Source: Cellulosilyticum sp. I15G10I2 (GTDB lineage Bacteria > Bacillota > Clostridia > Lachnospirales > Cellulosilyticaceae). From it: a stretch of DNA of 64,000 bases. Within the stretch, counting starts at the first letter, position 1; every line of letters begins with the position of its first letter. The translations under genes and the position numbers were made by a program. This document shows positions 9,819-19,413 of the stretch, piece after piece. The stretch spans positions 124,001-188,000 of the forward strand of contig NZ_FMMP01000028.1 in the NCBI RefSeq assembly GCF_900095725.1. Reading direction: 5' to 3'. Below the pieces are notes generated by a model. It was not told the origin of the DNA and made no database searches. It worked only from the letters and a program-made list of their open reading frames with translations.

Positions 9819-10886
9819 ATGGATTACTCTAATAAGACCTCTCCATTGTATCTTCAAATTTATGGAGATTTAAAAACGCTTATTGAACAAAATCATTATG
9901 AATATGAATCTTTTTTACCTGCCGAAAGAGTGCTTAGTACCCATTACAAGGTAGAACGTCTGACGCTTCGCAAGGCACTTTCACTTTTAGCACAGCAAGG
10001 CTATATTGAAAAATTACCCGGTGCTGGTAATAAAGTTATTTATAAATCTATGACATCCGAACCTATACAAGGCATCGCCAATGCGATAGTTTATGTTCTT
10101 CCCGATATGGCCAACGAAAGGGTTGCTCAGCCTTATCATATGGAAATATGCAATTACCTTGAAAAATATTGTAAAAATGATAATCTTGATCTTATTTTTA
10201 CAAAAGTAAGCAGCAATCAGTCAACCCCTTCATTTTTACAAAATCCAGCTGCAATAAGAGGTATCATATGGGTAGGGGATATCAATCCTGAATTTTTAGA
10301 AATAGCAAGAAAAGGTTGTATCCCTTCTATTGTCGTATCCAATAACTATCCTTATTTTCCTCGCATCAATATGGATGATATTAACTGCGGCTATAGTGCA
10401 ACGTGTCATCTTATTGAACAAGGCTGCAAGCGCATTGTTCATATCACAGGATTTCCTAACTATATCAGCACATTTAATCGAAGCGAAGGCTATCGCCGTG
10501 CGCTTCTTGTTAATGGCTTAGAGGTGCTTCCAGAGCTCACTGTACAAGGAGACTGGAACTTTTCGAGTGGTTATTCAAGTGTTATGGATCTTATTGAAAA
10601 AGGAATAGCGTTTGATGGGATCATGGCATCAAATGATATGATGGCTCTTGGAGCCATGAAAGCCGTTATCACCTCTGGGCTGAAGGTGCCTGAAGATATT
10701 AAAATTATTGGTATTGATAATATTGAACAAAGTAAGATTTCTATTCCGGCACTTAGTACTATCTGTGTAGAACAAAAAAGTATTGCTAAACTCGCCTTTT
10801 TATTTTTAAAACAAATTATGGAAGGCGCCTCAATCCCAGATGAGATTCTTATTCCTGGTAAACTTATTAAAAGAGAAACCAGCTAG
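9819..10886 (+). CDS. GntR/LacI hybrid transcriptional regulator (AraR type)
   Basis: A 355-residue regulator. It has an N-terminal GntR winged helix (residues 1-72: SPLYLQIYGDLKTLIEQ, LPAERVLSTHYKVERLTLRKAL). A LacI-type sugar-binding domain follows from about 88 (IVYVLPDMANERVA ... GIMASNDMMALGAMKAV ... IIGIDNIEQSKISIPALST). This combination is the AraR-like architecture. AAAGGAG lies 9 bases before the ATG. It is divergent from fucI, and the intergenic region holds two matching 19-bp palindromes, so it very likely represses fucI and possibly itself. The effector (fucose or a metabolite) is inferred. Confidence 0.9.
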   Translation: MDYSNKTSPLYLQIYGDLKTLIEQNHYEYESFLPAERVLSTHYKVERLTLRKALSLLAQQGYIEKLPGAGNKVIYKSMTSEPIQGIANAIVYVLPDMANERVAQPYHMEICNYLEKYCKNDNLDLIFTKVSSNQSTPSFLQNPAAIRGIIWVGDINPEFLEIARKGCIPSIVVSNNYPYFPRINMDDINCGYSATCHLIEQGCKRIVHITGFPNYISTFNRSEGYRRALLVNGLEVLPELTVQGDWNFSSGYSSVMDLIEKGIAFDGIMASNDMMALGAMKAVITSGLKVPEDIKIIGIDNIEQSKISIPALSTICVEQKSIAKLAFLFLKQIMEGASIPDEILIPGKLIKRETS

Positions 10887-10906
10887 TAAAGCTAAAAGAA
10901 AGCACT

Positions 10907-10950
10907 AAAAATTCCCCTTAAGGTTATTGATAACCTTAAGGGGAATTTTT
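10907..10950. terminator. Bidirectional terminator with 20-bp perfect stem
   Basis: AAAAATTCCCCTTAAGGTTA at 10907-10926 pairs perfectly with 10931-10950 around a 4-base loop, ending in T5 on either strand. It serves the convergent genes ending at 10886 and 10960. Confidence 0.92.
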
Positions 10951-10959
10951 AATGCTTAT

Positions 10960-11433
10960 TTATTGTCCTTGATAAACGACTCCACAATTGCCGCGTCCTG
11001 CACCACCTCGTCCATTGCCGAGTCCGTTACCGTTGCCGTTACCACAGCCAAAGCCAGCACCTAGATTTTGACCTATTCTTGCAGTCCCTGTGCCATCACA
11101 GTTTATCTGATTTTTTTCTAATGCAGCAATAATTTCATCCGCTTTTCCTTGTGTCATAGTTCCTGATGCCACGCGCTCTGCTAAGGCGTCCTTTTTAATT
11201 TCTAGTACCTCAGACTTAAACTCAGTCAACTTCCCAGCTTCATCTGCAATAGCGCCATAAGTCTTCCCTGTTTCAGCTCTTTCAGCTACGATACCCTCTA
11301 CCGTTTTTCCCGTTACCCCAGCTAACGCCTCAGCTGGCGTATTATAGCTAGAAGCTGCATAAGCAGTCAGTGAAGTGACACCTACTGCAAGTATCATTAC
11401 GCCTCGAGATACTACTTTTTTTAAATTTTTCAT
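10960..11433 (-). CDS. Small exported protein with DUF2680-like helices and Gly/Asn-rich tail
   Basis: A 157-residue protein with a signal peptide (KKVVSRGVMILAVGVTSLTAYA, cleavage likely near residue 26). A charged helical part (about 30-110) has repeated EALAG...TGKTVEGIVAER and ALAERVASGTMTQGKADEII, resembling the DUF2680 family of exported clostridial proteins. The glycine/asparagine-rich tail holds GNGNGNGLGNGRGG and three of its cysteines. Function is unknown. It is divergent from a two-component system 206 bases away and may be an envelope-stress or metal-related target; that is a guess from position. Confidence 0.75.
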   Translation of the reverse strand: MKNLKKVVSRGVMILAVGVTSLTAYAASSYNTPAEALAGVTGKTVEGIVAERAETGKTYGAIADEAGKLTEFKSEVLEIKKDALAERVASGTMTQGKADEIIAALEKNQINCDGTGTARIGQNLGAGFGCGNGNGNGLGNGRGGAGRGNCGVVYQGQ

Positions 11434-11639
11434 ATAAAATGACCTCCTTATTAATTTTGTTTTTTTAGGTTTAGTAACTTGTGATTTACTATGGCTATAG
11501 CATATCCAAAAAGTGTGGCAAAAGTGTGTTTTTAATTTTTAAAATATGTAACGTTTTATTTGCAAAAGACATACTTTTGCCACAGTATTTTTTCTCTAAC
11601 ATGTTATAATAGGGTATTAAAAACTATTGAGGTGATTCT

Positions 11640-12335
11640 ATGTCAATCATTTTAATTACTGATGATAATAAACAAATTACTTCTATTCTGGCGGAATATG
11701 CAAAAAAAGAAGGATTTACGCCTAAAATTGCATTGGATGGACTAGAAGCCATTGACTTGTTTCATAAAGTTCATCCCGATATTGTACTGCTGGATGTTAT
11801 GATGCCCAAAATGGATGGGTTTGAAGTATGCCGTGAAATCCGTAAAACTTCTAATGTTCCCATTATCATGATTACAGCACGGGGTGAGGACTTTGAAAAA
11901 ATTATGGGACTCGATATTGGTGCAGATGATTATATTGTAAAACCTTTTTCACCTGGCGAGGTAATGGCTAGGGTCCGTGCCATTTTAAGGAGGATCGTAC
12001 GGGTAGACGAGCAAAAACATCAAGAATATGCCTATGACAATCTGAAAGTCAATCTTGATGATTATGTTGTAACCCTTAATGATCAGATCGTATCCCTTAC
12101 CAAAAAAGAAATTGAACTTTTGTGGACACTTATTACTAATAAAAATAAAGTATTTTCTCGTGATAATCTTCTCAACAGCCTATGGGGGTATGATTATTTT
12201 GGAGACAGCCGGACAGTAGATTCGCATATTAAACGTCTTCGTGCCAAGCTGGATGCCTCTCCTCATGATACTTGGGAAATCAAAACAATATGGGGTGTTG
12301 GTTATAAATTTGAGGGCAAAGCCGATGAAAAATAA
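11640..12335 (+). CDS. OmpR/PhoB-family response regulator
   Basis: A 231-residue regulator. The receiver has ITDDN near residue 7, phospho-acceptor in IVLLDVMMPKMDGF (about 54) and lysine in YIVKPFSPGE. The winged-helix domain includes SLTKKEIELLW and TIWGVGYKFEG. GAGGTGATTCT precedes the ATG. The next gene, a histidine kinase, starts 11 bases before its stop, so they are a co-translated two-component pair. The divergent neighbour encodes a small exported protein. Confidence 0.93.
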   Translation: MSIILITDDNKQITSILAEYAKKEGFTPKIALDGLEAIDLFHKVHPDIVLLDVMMPKMDGFEVCREIRKTSNVPIIMITARGEDFEKIMGLDIGADDYIVKPFSPGEVMARVRAILRRIVRVDEQKHQEYAYDNLKVNLDDYVVTLNDQIVSLTKKEIELLWTLITNKNKVFSRDNLLNSLWGYDYFGDSRTVDSHIKRLRAKLDASPHDTWEIKTIWGVGYKFEGKADEK

Positions 12336-13761
12336 AATCGCCTTTAAACTGACACTATACTTTTCCGCTGTACTTCTTCTATTTTCTATTATAATCGGCA
12401 GCGTTTTTATAACTCTTTTTAAACGTCACACTATGGCACTTCACAAAACAGATTTAGAAGAACGCGCGGTAACAATGGCAAGTACGCTTTCAAGTTTTAT
12501 TAACAGCCCAAATTCTGGCATGGGAATGATGGGGGGCAGACAAGGCGGCTACGGTGCATATCTTCGTTTTTTAGATGAGATTGCTATGACTGATGTCTGG
12601 ATTGTGGACAAAGATCTCCGTCTTATTACAAGCGGACAAATGGCAGGCAGTGCCTATAACTATGCGGATTTACCTCTTGATGCTGAGGCTGTTGTAGAAG
12701 AAGTTTTCAAGGACAACACTACCTTTAGCGAGGGGTTCAGCAACCTTTTAAGCACCCCCACCCTGACCATAGGAACCCCTATTTATTCAGAAGGCAAGGT
12801 TGTCGGAGCTCTCCTTCTCCATTCTCCGGTAAAGGGCATGCAAGAGGCACTTTTGCAGGGAATTGGCATTTTAACAATTAGTATAGCTTCAGCTCTCGTA
12901 TTATCTATTCTTTTATCCATCGCACTTGCAGTTTCTTTTACAAGGCCTTTAAAAAAAATGAAAAATTCTGCTGTCCAGCTTGCCAGAGGAGATTATAGTG
13001 CTAAAACGGGTGTGCAGAAAAAAGATGAGATAGGTGAACTTGCCTCCGCAATCGATCTTTTAAGTGTGCAGCTTGGTATTGCCAGCCGTGAAACTGAACA
13101 GCTCTTCAAGCTTCGTCGAGACTTTGTTGCAAACATTTCACATGAACTCAGAACGCCAGTCACTGTCATCCGTGGTTCTCTCGAAGCGCTTTGTGATGAA
13201 GTAGTAACTGACCCTTTACAAGTAAAAAGTTATCACCGTCAAATGCTGAATGAAAGCCTGTTTCTTCAAAGATTGGTTAATGATTTACTTGATTTATCCC
13301 GTCTTCAAAATACAGATTTTAAAATAGAGATGCAGGAGCTTAACCTTTGTGATGTGATAGGTGATACAATTCGTACTGCCCAACATATAGCACAATCAAA
13401 GAATATCCAAATCCAACAAGAACAGGATACACAGATATGTTTAGTATTGGGTGATTATGGCCGCCTCCGCCAAATGTTTTTGATCATTCTTGACAATGCT
13501 GTTAAATTCTCTTCTCCAAACGGTGTCGTAAGGATCTCTTTAAAAAGTAAGACAGTGTCCATCTGCGATAAAGGTGTTGGCATTGCACCAAAAGATTTAC
13601 CTTATATTTTTGACCGCTTTTACAAAGTGAAATCCTCAGAAAATAAAAACGGCACTGGTCTTGGGCTTGCTATTGCAAAACAGATAGCTGACAGACACAC
13701 CATTAATGTTGTGGTCCGCAGTACACCAGATGAAGGTACTGAGTTTCTATTTCAATTTTAG
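12325..13761 (+). CDS. Sensor histidine kinase (BaeS/PhoR-like) paired with upstream regulator
   Basis: The start is ATG 12325 (MKNKIAFKLTLYF), which gives 478 residues; a longer in-frame reading from 12241 lies inside the regulator gene and is unlikely. TM1 is near residues 8-30. An extracellular loop has a Met/Gly-rich patch GMGMMGGRQGGYG near 73-85. TM2 (LLQGIGILTISIASALVLSI) is followed by HAMP, HisKA (FVANISHELRTPVTVIRG) and HATPase (NAVKFSSPNG, DKGVGI, GTGLGLAIAK). All boxes are intact. The Met-rich loop might sense a metal; this is inference only. Confidence 0.92.
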   Translation: MKNKIAFKLTLYFSAVLLLFSIIIGSVFITLFKRHTMALHKTDLEERAVTMASTLSSFINSPNSGMGMMGGRQGGYGAYLRFLDEIAMTDVWIVDKDLRLITSGQMAGSAYNYADLPLDAEAVVEEVFKDNTTFSEGFSNLLSTPTLTIGTPIYSEGKVVGALLLHSPVKGMQEALLQGIGILTISIASALVLSILLSIALAVSFTRPLKKMKNSAVQLARGDYSAKTGVQKKDEIGELASAIDLLSVQLGIASRETEQLFKLRRDFVANISHELRTPVTVIRGSLEALCDEVVTDPLQVKSYHRQMLNESLFLQRLVNDLLDLSRLQNTDFKIEMQELNLCDVIGDTIRTAQHIAQSKNIQIQQEQDTQICLVLGDYGRLRQMFLIILDNAVKFSSPNGVVRISLKSKTVSICDKGVGIAPKDLPYIFDRFYKVKSSENKNGTGLGLAIAKQIADRHTINVVVRSTPDEGTEFLFQF

Positions 13762-13785
13762 GAATATTAGTATGATAGGTGATCC

Positions 13786-13834
13786 TTACAATGTTTACCT
13801 CATATTCTTATAAAATACGAGGTAAACATTGTAA
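13786..13834. terminator. Inverted repeat after the histidine kinase
   Basis: TTACAATGTTTACCTC (13786-13801) pairs perfectly with 13819-13834 across a 17-base loop. There is no T-run, so termination is uncertain; it may be a protein-binding inverted repeat or an mRNA 3' stabiliser. Confidence 0.45.
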
Positions 13835-13991
13835 AACAACTTATAGAATTTACTTTGTAAATATGTATATCAACTAATTATTACACCCTATTTCTAGCAT
13901 ATATGACTTATTTTTTCGAATTGGTCCTCTATTGTTTCATAAAAGTATAAATTATGATAAAATTTAATCAAACCTAGTGAGGAGGCCATTG

Positions 13992-16064
13992 ATGAAAAAT
14001 AAGCTTAAAAACCCCCTATTAAAAAACAAAATGAATATTAACCGCTTGTTTGTAAAGCTAAAAACCTTAATCCCTAAAAAGAACAAGACCAACCAAAAAA
14101 TTCTATCTATTAAAACTAGACTTATTACAGTCTGTATATTATTTGCTATTATTCCCTTGCTTGTGGTAAATATTATATCTTCTTCAATCTCTAAAAAAGC
14201 TCTGCATAACACTAGCCAGCAGCTTACAAGCGAACTTGTTAAACAGGTTTCTCATAATATCAATTCCTTTATTATTGAAGTTGATAAGAATGTTACTCAA
14301 TTTGCTGTTGTTGATTTACTTCAAGGCGGTTTAATATCTGATTATACATCTGAGGATATATTAAAAAAACTCAGTGCAACCCGCGAGATGCAACAACGCT
14401 TATTATATTTAGAGACGATGGATAAAAACATTAGAGATGCCGTCCTAGTTATAAATGATAAAGATGTATTAGGTGATATCAATTATATTACAAAGGAGGA
14501 TCTCCTAACTACTAAAGATTTAGACTTAGAAGCTAAACCCATTTGGATGAAGGAATTAGGTGCTTCTAAAAATAGTCTTTTTTATCTAAAGTCTGTTACC
14601 GCTTTATCTAAAAATACTAAAGCTACTATTGTTATTGAGGTTAACCCAGAAAGTGTCATCCAAACCATTAATAATATTCAGCTATTAGATAATTCTAATT
14701 TATACATAACTGATCATGAAGGCCGAATGATTTATAATGGTAATGATTCTGAACAAGTCGTTAAAGATAGTATATGGCAGATCATAAATCGTGAATCCGC
14801 ATTTGGAACAGAGGTCGTTGATAATACCCTCGTTACCTATTCAATACTGCCAAACGGCTGGCACATTATTGCTGAAATACCAGAGAGGTCTTTAACAAGT
14901 CAATTAGAAGCTTCAAGTATGATGGTTTGGCTTCTTATTTTAGCTGTAGGTCTGCTTGCAGTTCTCATAGGAACTTTAGTATCTAAAGGTTTTTCTACGC
15001 CAATTATTAAGCTTATGTCACTTATGAAACACGCCGAAGAAGGTGATCTTACAGTAACGATGCCCGAAAAAGGGAATGATGAGATTACAAGTCTCTGTAG
15101 AAGCTTCAATCATATGATTTTTAATATGCGCAAGCTTCTTAGCGATACAAAACTCGTGGTTGTTCATACCTTAGATGACAGCAATATGCTTCGTACTTCT
15201 ACAGAACAATCTGTTGAAACCTTTGAACAACTTACAATGTCTATAGGGGAAATTGCTCAAGCTACTACGCATCAAGCCGAAGATGCTCAACATAGTTCTG
15301 AGGTGATGTCAAACTTATCTTGTAGTATACAAGATGTCATGCAAAAGTCAAATACGTTATTTGAAAAAAATCAAGGTGCAAAAGAAATGATTCAGGCAGC
15401 AACTAAGAGCATTGATCTCCTTAGCCAAACGATGAGTTCATCAATTGAGGCATCAGCTGAAATTCAAAAGAGTATTATAGAACTAAGCACACTTACCAAG
15501 AGCATTGAAGCTATTATGAAGCTCGTAGATGGTATTAGTGAACAAACAAATCTCCTTGCTCTTAATGCTAGTATTGAAGCTGCAAGAGCAGGCGAAGTTG
15601 GTAAAGGATTTGCTGTTGTTGCTCACGAGGTTAGAAATCTAGCCGAGCAATCTAAAAGCTCTACGGTAAATGTTAGAAAGACTCTCCATACTATAGAGAC
15701 TAAGACAAAAGATACTGTTGCCTTAGTTAAAAAGTCCAGCTCTATCTTTGCCAGTCAAGAAAATGCCGTTAAAGATGTTCACACAACATTTTTTAATATC
15801 ATTAATAACTTGAAAAACATGGACATAGACCTTGAACAAGTTAATATTAAAGTTCAAGATATGCATACACTTAAGGATGAAATGGCTGGAAAAATAGATA
15901 ATATTGCTACTGTTACTCAAGAATCAGCAGCTTCTACTCAAGAAGTTAGTGCATTAAGTGAAGAACAAAAAGCAGTTGTGGAGAAACTTTATGATTTATC
16001 TAATAGATTAACCGATACAATGAATACCCTTAATAACTCTATACAAACATTCAAAGTAGAATAG
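13992..16064 (+). CDS. Methyl-accepting chemotaxis protein
   Basis: A 690-residue chemoreceptor. I choose ATG 13992, since GAGGAGG ends 6 bases before it; a GTG at 13977 lies within that SD. A basic cytoplasmic N-terminus of about 40 residues precedes TM1 ([18 protein letters not shown]). An extracellular ligand domain runs to TM2 ([20 protein letters not shown]), then HAMP ([23 protein letters not shown]). The signalling tip reads [19 protein letters not shown] ... [16 protein letters not shown]. The ligand is unknown. No che genes are nearby, so it is an orphan receptor. Confidence 0.95.
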   Translation: MKNKLKNPLLKNKMNINRLFVKLKTLIPKKNKTNQKILSIKTRLITVCILFAIIPLLVVNIISSSISKKALHNTSQQLTSELVKQVSHNINSFIIEVDKNVTQFAVVDLLQGGLISDYTSEDILKKLSATREMQQRLLYLETMDKNIRDAVLVINDKDVLGDINYITKEDLLTTKDLDLEAKPIWMKELGASKNSLFYLKSVTALSKNTKATIVIEVNPESVIQTINNIQLLDNSNLYITDHEGRMIYNGNDSEQVVKDSIWQIINRESAFGTEVVDNTLVTYSILPNGWHIIAEIPERSLTSQLEASSMMVWLLILAVGLLAVLIGTLVSKGFSTPIIKLMSLMKHAEEGDLTVTMPEKGNDEITSLCRSFNHMIFNMRKLLSDTKLVVVHTLDDSNMLRTSTEQSVETFEQLTMSIGEIAQATTHQAEDAQHSSEVMSNLSCSIQDVMQKSNTLFEKNQGAKEMIQAATKSIDLLSQTMSSSIEASAEIQKSIIELSTLTKSIEAIMKLVDGISEQTNLLALNASIEAARAGEVGKGFAVVAHEVRNLAEQSKSSTVNVRKTLHTIETKTKDTVALVKKSSSIFASQENAVKDVHTTFFNIINNLKNMDIDLEQVNIKVQDMHTLKDEMAGKIDNIATVTQESAASTQEVSALSEEQKAVVEKLYDLSNRLTDTMNTLNNSIQTFKVE

Positions 16065-16115
16065 AAACAAAAAAGATGCAGTTCACGAACTGCATCTTTT
16101 TTGTTTCTATTCTAC
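16056..16115. terminator. 29-bp perfect palindrome overlapping the chemoreceptor stop codon
   Basis: Bases 16056-16084 pair perfectly with 16087-16115 around a 2-base loop, with internal A6 and T6 runs flanking the GC core. The left arm covers the last codons and stop of the chemoreceptor gene. It works in both orientations, ending also the sugar operon whose last gene stops at 16137. Confidence 0.9.
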
Positions 16116-16136
16116 TTTCTACTTCTTATAATTTTT

Positions 16137-17003
16137 TTAAATAATACTGATGCCATGTGCACACTTAAATGTTTTCATTGATTCTAAGCAAATAGTATCT
16201 TTTTTATCAGCTAGTTCCTTAGATTCATCGCTAAAATCTGCATGGCCATACCACGGTTCAATACATATAAATGGTGCATTATCTTCTGCTCGCCATACTC
16301 CTAAAAAAGGAAATCCTTCAAAATCTACACTAAGCCCTTTATTATGTTGTTTAGAGGATAGCGAAATACTTTTACTTTTGTAATTTGTTAGAATAATCAC
16401 ACCATCTATCGGAAGCTGCTCATTGAAATATAGCTTTTTCCCTTTAAATTGTCTTGTTTCCCGTGTTAAATAAACATCTGAATCAATAGGTATTTGCAGT
16501 GCATCCTCCTCTTGTTCAAACTCCAAGTAATAGTCTCCTGCTGTTTCATTTTCAAATATCGGACACCTAAAACCTGGGTGGGCCCCTATTTTAAAGTACA
16601 TTTTATCCTTGTCCTCATTAATTACCTCATACGCTATATCTAATCTTTTAACTTTTAAAGTATAAATAACTCTTAAGACAAAATCAAAAGGATAGCTCTT
16701 CTTCGTTTCTTTACATGCCCTTAAAACAAATACTATATTTTCCTTTGAATAGCTTTCTATTTCAAATTCTAAGTCTCTTGCAAAGCCATGGGCAGGGAGC
16801 GAATACTCCCTACTTTCTAGCGTATATTTGCCTTCTCGTATCTTACCTACTATAGGAAATAAAATAGGTGTATGTCTTTTCCAATACTTTTCATCTGCAT
16901 TCCAAATATACTCTGTGCCTTCTACATCTTTAAGACTTATAAGTTCTGCCCCTAAAGTTGTTACTGTTACCGTTAAGTATTGATTTTTTAATTCGTAGTT
17001 CAT
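16137..17003 (-). CDS. Aldose 1-epimerase family protein (LacX-like)
   Basis: A 288-residue galactose-mutarotase superfamily protein that interconverts sugar or sugar-phosphate anomers. Segments typical of the LacX/YeaD-type branch are the N-terminal VTTLGAELISLKDVEG, ILFPIVGKIREGKY and FKIGAHPGFRCPIF (the histidine is the likely catalytic residue), plus CIEPWYGHAD near the end. It is the last gene of the operon and overlaps the FucU-like gene by 4 bases. Its sugar substrate is not evident. Confidence 0.85.
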   Translation of the reverse strand: MNYELKNQYLTVTVTTLGAELISLKDVEGTEYIWNADEKYWKRHTPILFPIVGKIREGKYTLESREYSLPAHGFARDLEFEIESYSKENIVFVLRACKETKKSYPFDFVLRVIYTLKVKRLDIAYEVINEDKDKMYFKIGAHPGFRCPIFENETAGDYYLEFEQEEDALQIPIDSDVYLTRETRQFKGKKLYFNEQLPIDGVIILTNYKSKSISLSSKQHNKGLSVDFEGFPFLGVWRAEDNAPFICIEPWYGHADFSDESKELADKKDTICLESMKTFKCAHGISII

Positions 17004-17431
17004 TCTACCACTACACCTTTTTTCAGTATAATATTTGCGTATAATGCACTTTCACTTGTTGTCACAACGGCATAAGCTTTTTTTGCTCTTTCATAAAACT
17101 CAAACTTATTAATAGGCTGCACTGCCTTAGCGTCATTACCATGCTTATTAATAAGCTCTTTATACTGATCCCAAATGACAGGAACAACTGGGTCATTAGG
17201 TAAAACTTCCATTAGAATCACAGGATAATCTACATATTTATCAAGAGGCATAAACTTTAAAATAGCGTCCAAGAGTTCTGGCACTCCATGTCCATCACAT
17301 CTTATCACTTGATCTGGATGACCAAACTTTGGGAAGTTGCCATCTGCTATAACAAGTTCATCTCCATGACCCATTTCCATTAATATTTTTAATAGTTCTG
17401 GCGTTAAAATACTTGGTATACCTTTAAGCAT
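17000..17431 (-). CDS. RbsD/FucU-family sugar mutarotase (second copy)
   Basis: 143 residues, the same length as the copy at 7055-7486. It shares MGHGDELVIADGNFP and SALYANIILKKGVVVE while differing clearly in the middle. It sits between an aldo/keto reductase (15-base gap) and an aldose epimerase (4-base overlap). The operon therefore encodes two anomer-converting enzymes in a row, which suggests that the growth substrate enters as a free hexose. Confidence 0.87.
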   Translation of the reverse strand: MLKGIPSILTPELLKILMEMGHGDELVIADGNFPKFGHPDQVIRCDGHGVPELLDAILKFMPLDKYVDYPVILMEVLPNDPVVPVIWDQYKELINKHGNDAKAVQPINKFEFYERAKKAYAVVTTSESALYANIILKKGVVVE

Positions 17432-17446
17432 ATGATATGCCCCCTC

Positions 17447-18460
17447 TTATTTTGTAATTGTGCCTTCTAAATCCCATAAATCAGTCCAATCTTTTGCACC
17501 TTCCCAAAGGAACACTTGCCCTTTAATAAGACGACAATTTCTATCTACTGTTTTAAGTGCTTCCATTTCTTCATCTGTCAGAGGATCTTCAACTGTGCAT
17601 CTTAAGTTGCTTACATACTCGACTTCATGAATAGAGAAAGGTATTGGTATCTGCCCACGTTGTACGGCCCATTTAAGGCATACTACTGCTGGATGAATAC
17701 CATGGTTTTTAGCAATTTCTGCTACAACTGGTTCTTCAATATCTGCTACATCATCTGCCGTTTTATCACGATCTGGACGTGTTGGTGAACCAATTGGACA
17801 AAAGCCTATTGGCTGAATACCATTTTGAGTACAGTAGTCATATAGTTCTGGTTGTTGGAAGCAAGGATGAAGTTCCATTTCATTAGCGACAGGTTTAATT
17901 TTGCAGTCTCTAAGAAGTAATTCCAGTTTTGGAATAGTCATATTAGATGTTCCAATACTTTTAACCAGTCCTGCTTCAACAAGTCTTTCCATCTGTCTCC
18001 AAGTCTTCATAAAGTTTTCATGGATATAAGGTGTTGCATCCTTACTGCGAGAATCTACATCACAACCTGGTGCATGATAGTTTGGAAATGGCCAGTGTAC
18101 AAAGAAAAGATCGATATAGTCTAATTTTAAATCCTTAAGAGATTTTGCTACTGAAAGAAGTACATCTCCTTCGCCATGCATATCGTTCCATACTTTTGAA
18201 GTGATAAATAATTCTTCACGTTTCACTTCACCGTTTTTAATGGCAGCGTCAAATACTTCTCCTATTAAGTGCTCATTACCATACACTGAGGCACAGTCAA
18301 AGAGTCTGTACCCAGATCTTATTGCTCCTGCAACTGCATTTGAAACTTGCTCTGGAGTAAATCTGTCTGAACCAAAGGTTCCCATTCCTATTGCTGGCAT
18401 TTCTACTCCTGTATTAAGCTTACGTTTTGGTACTAATTTTGGATCTACAAAATTCGTCAT
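17447..18460 (-). CDS. Aldo/keto reductase
   Basis: A 337-residue NAD(P)H-dependent reductase of the AKR superfamily TIM barrel. The catalytic tetrad is visible. The aspartate and tyrosine are in FDCASVYGNEHLIGEVF (about 54-70), the lysine is in FITSKVWND (about 86) and the histidine is in FFVHWPFPNY (about 119). The C-terminal cofactor segment is PIPFSIHEVEYVSNL. It likely reduces a sugar aldehyde or oxidises an alditol in the surrounding pathway. It begins 12 bases after the PfkB kinase stop. Confidence 0.88.
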   Translation of the reverse strand: MTNFVDPKLVPKRKLNTGVEMPAIGMGTFGSDRFTPEQVSNAVAGAIRSGYRLFDCASVYGNEHLIGEVFDAAIKNGEVKREELFITSKVWNDMHGEGDVLLSVAKSLKDLKLDYIDLFFVHWPFPNYHAPGCDVDSRSKDATPYIHENFMKTWRQMERLVEAGLVKSIGTSNMTIPKLELLLRDCKIKPVANEMELHPCFQQPELYDYCTQNGIQPIGFCPIGSPTRPDRDKTADDVADIEEPVVAEIAKNHGIHPAVVCLKWAVQRGQIPIPFSIHEVEYVSNLRCTVEDPLTDEEMEALKTVDRNCRLIKGQVFLWEGAKDWTDLWDLEGTITK

Positions 18461-18472
18461 ATGCTCATCTCC

Positions 18473-19402
18473 TCATAATTTATTTATAGTAACTCTATTT
18501 AAGAGTTCATTATAATCTTCTTCTTTAAAATAGCCTGTATCATTTGTTAAAGCATTGGCAGCCGATACTGCTACTGCCATTTTTATTGTATCCGAAATAC
18601 TGTATTCTCTTGATAATCCTACGGCAAAACCAGCAATCATTGAATCTCCGCAGCCTACTGTATTGATAGGCTCTATGCTAGGCGGCATGCCATGATAAAT
18701 ACCTTCTTCACAAAGAACAAGCACCCCATCTTTGCCTAACGATACAGCTACTATTTCAATACCTTTATCTTTTAGACCTTTGGCTACACGGATAACATCA
18801 TCGATAGAATGGATATCTTGTTTAGTAATCGCTTGAAGCTCATCTATGTTAGGCTTAATCATAGTAGGTTTTGCTTCAATAACTCCCGTAAGCAGTTCTC
18901 CGCTTGTATCAACTAAAACTTTCTTGCCTGCCTTTTTACATATTGCTACTAACTTACAGTAAATGTCTTTGCTAACTCCTCCCGGAATACTTCCCGAAAT
19001 CGTTACAACTTTACTTTTCTCTATAGTGCGCTCAAATACTTCTAAAAAAACTTTTTCATCCTCTTCAGTTAAAGGAGCTCCTGGTTCTAAAAACTCGGTA
19101 TGTCTACCTGTAGAAAGCTCTTTAATATTAATACATGTTCTTGTTTCATTATTTCCTTTAACAAATTGATGCTTAATTCCCAATTTATCAAGCGCTTCTA
19201 AGATCCATTCACCTGCATGTCCGCCTACAAAACCGGTTGCTGTCACTTCTTCCTGCAAAAGACTTGCGACTTTGGTAACATTAAGACCTTTTCCACCAGG
19301 TGTATAAGTACACTTTTGAACCCGCATGACTTCATAGGGCTTATACTCATCTACAATATAAAGCTTATCAATGGCTACATTCAGTGTTACTGTGGTTATC
19401 AT
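18473..19402 (-). CDS. PfkB-family kinase (1-phosphofructokinase / tagatose-6-phosphate kinase type)
   Basis: A 309-residue cytoplasmic kinase of the FruK/LacC branch, which phosphorylates ketohexose monophosphates to bisphosphates. The substrate motif is PGGKGLNVTKVASLL (33-47). The C-terminal anion-hole/catalytic motif is NTVGCGDSMIAGF (about 246-258), with the base aspartate in GCGD; the common GAGD has become GCGD. With the upstream FGGY kinase and the aldolase it can complete a ketose to ketose-phosphate to bisphosphate to triose sequence. FruK versus LacC activity cannot be separated by eye. Confidence 0.88.
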   Translation of the reverse strand: MITTVTLNVAIDKLYIVDEYKPYEVMRVQKCTYTPGGKGLNVTKVASLLQEEVTATGFVGGHAGEWILEALDKLGIKHQFVKGNNETRTCINIKELSTGRHTEFLEPGAPLTEEDEKVFLEVFERTIEKSKVVTISGSIPGGVSKDIYCKLVAICKKAGKKVLVDTSGELLTGVIEAKPTMIKPNIDELQAITKQDIHSIDDVIRVAKGLKDKGIEIVAVSLGKDGVLVLCEEGIYHGMPPSIEPINTVGCGDSMIAGFAVGLSREYSISDTIKMAVAVSAANALTNDTGYFKEEDYNELLNRVTINKL

Positions 19403-19413
19403 AGCTTTACTCC

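Noticed and set aside
12241-12324. Longer N-terminus for the histidine kinase
   Set aside because: It lies wholly within the response regulator gene; ATG 12325 is the natural coupled start.
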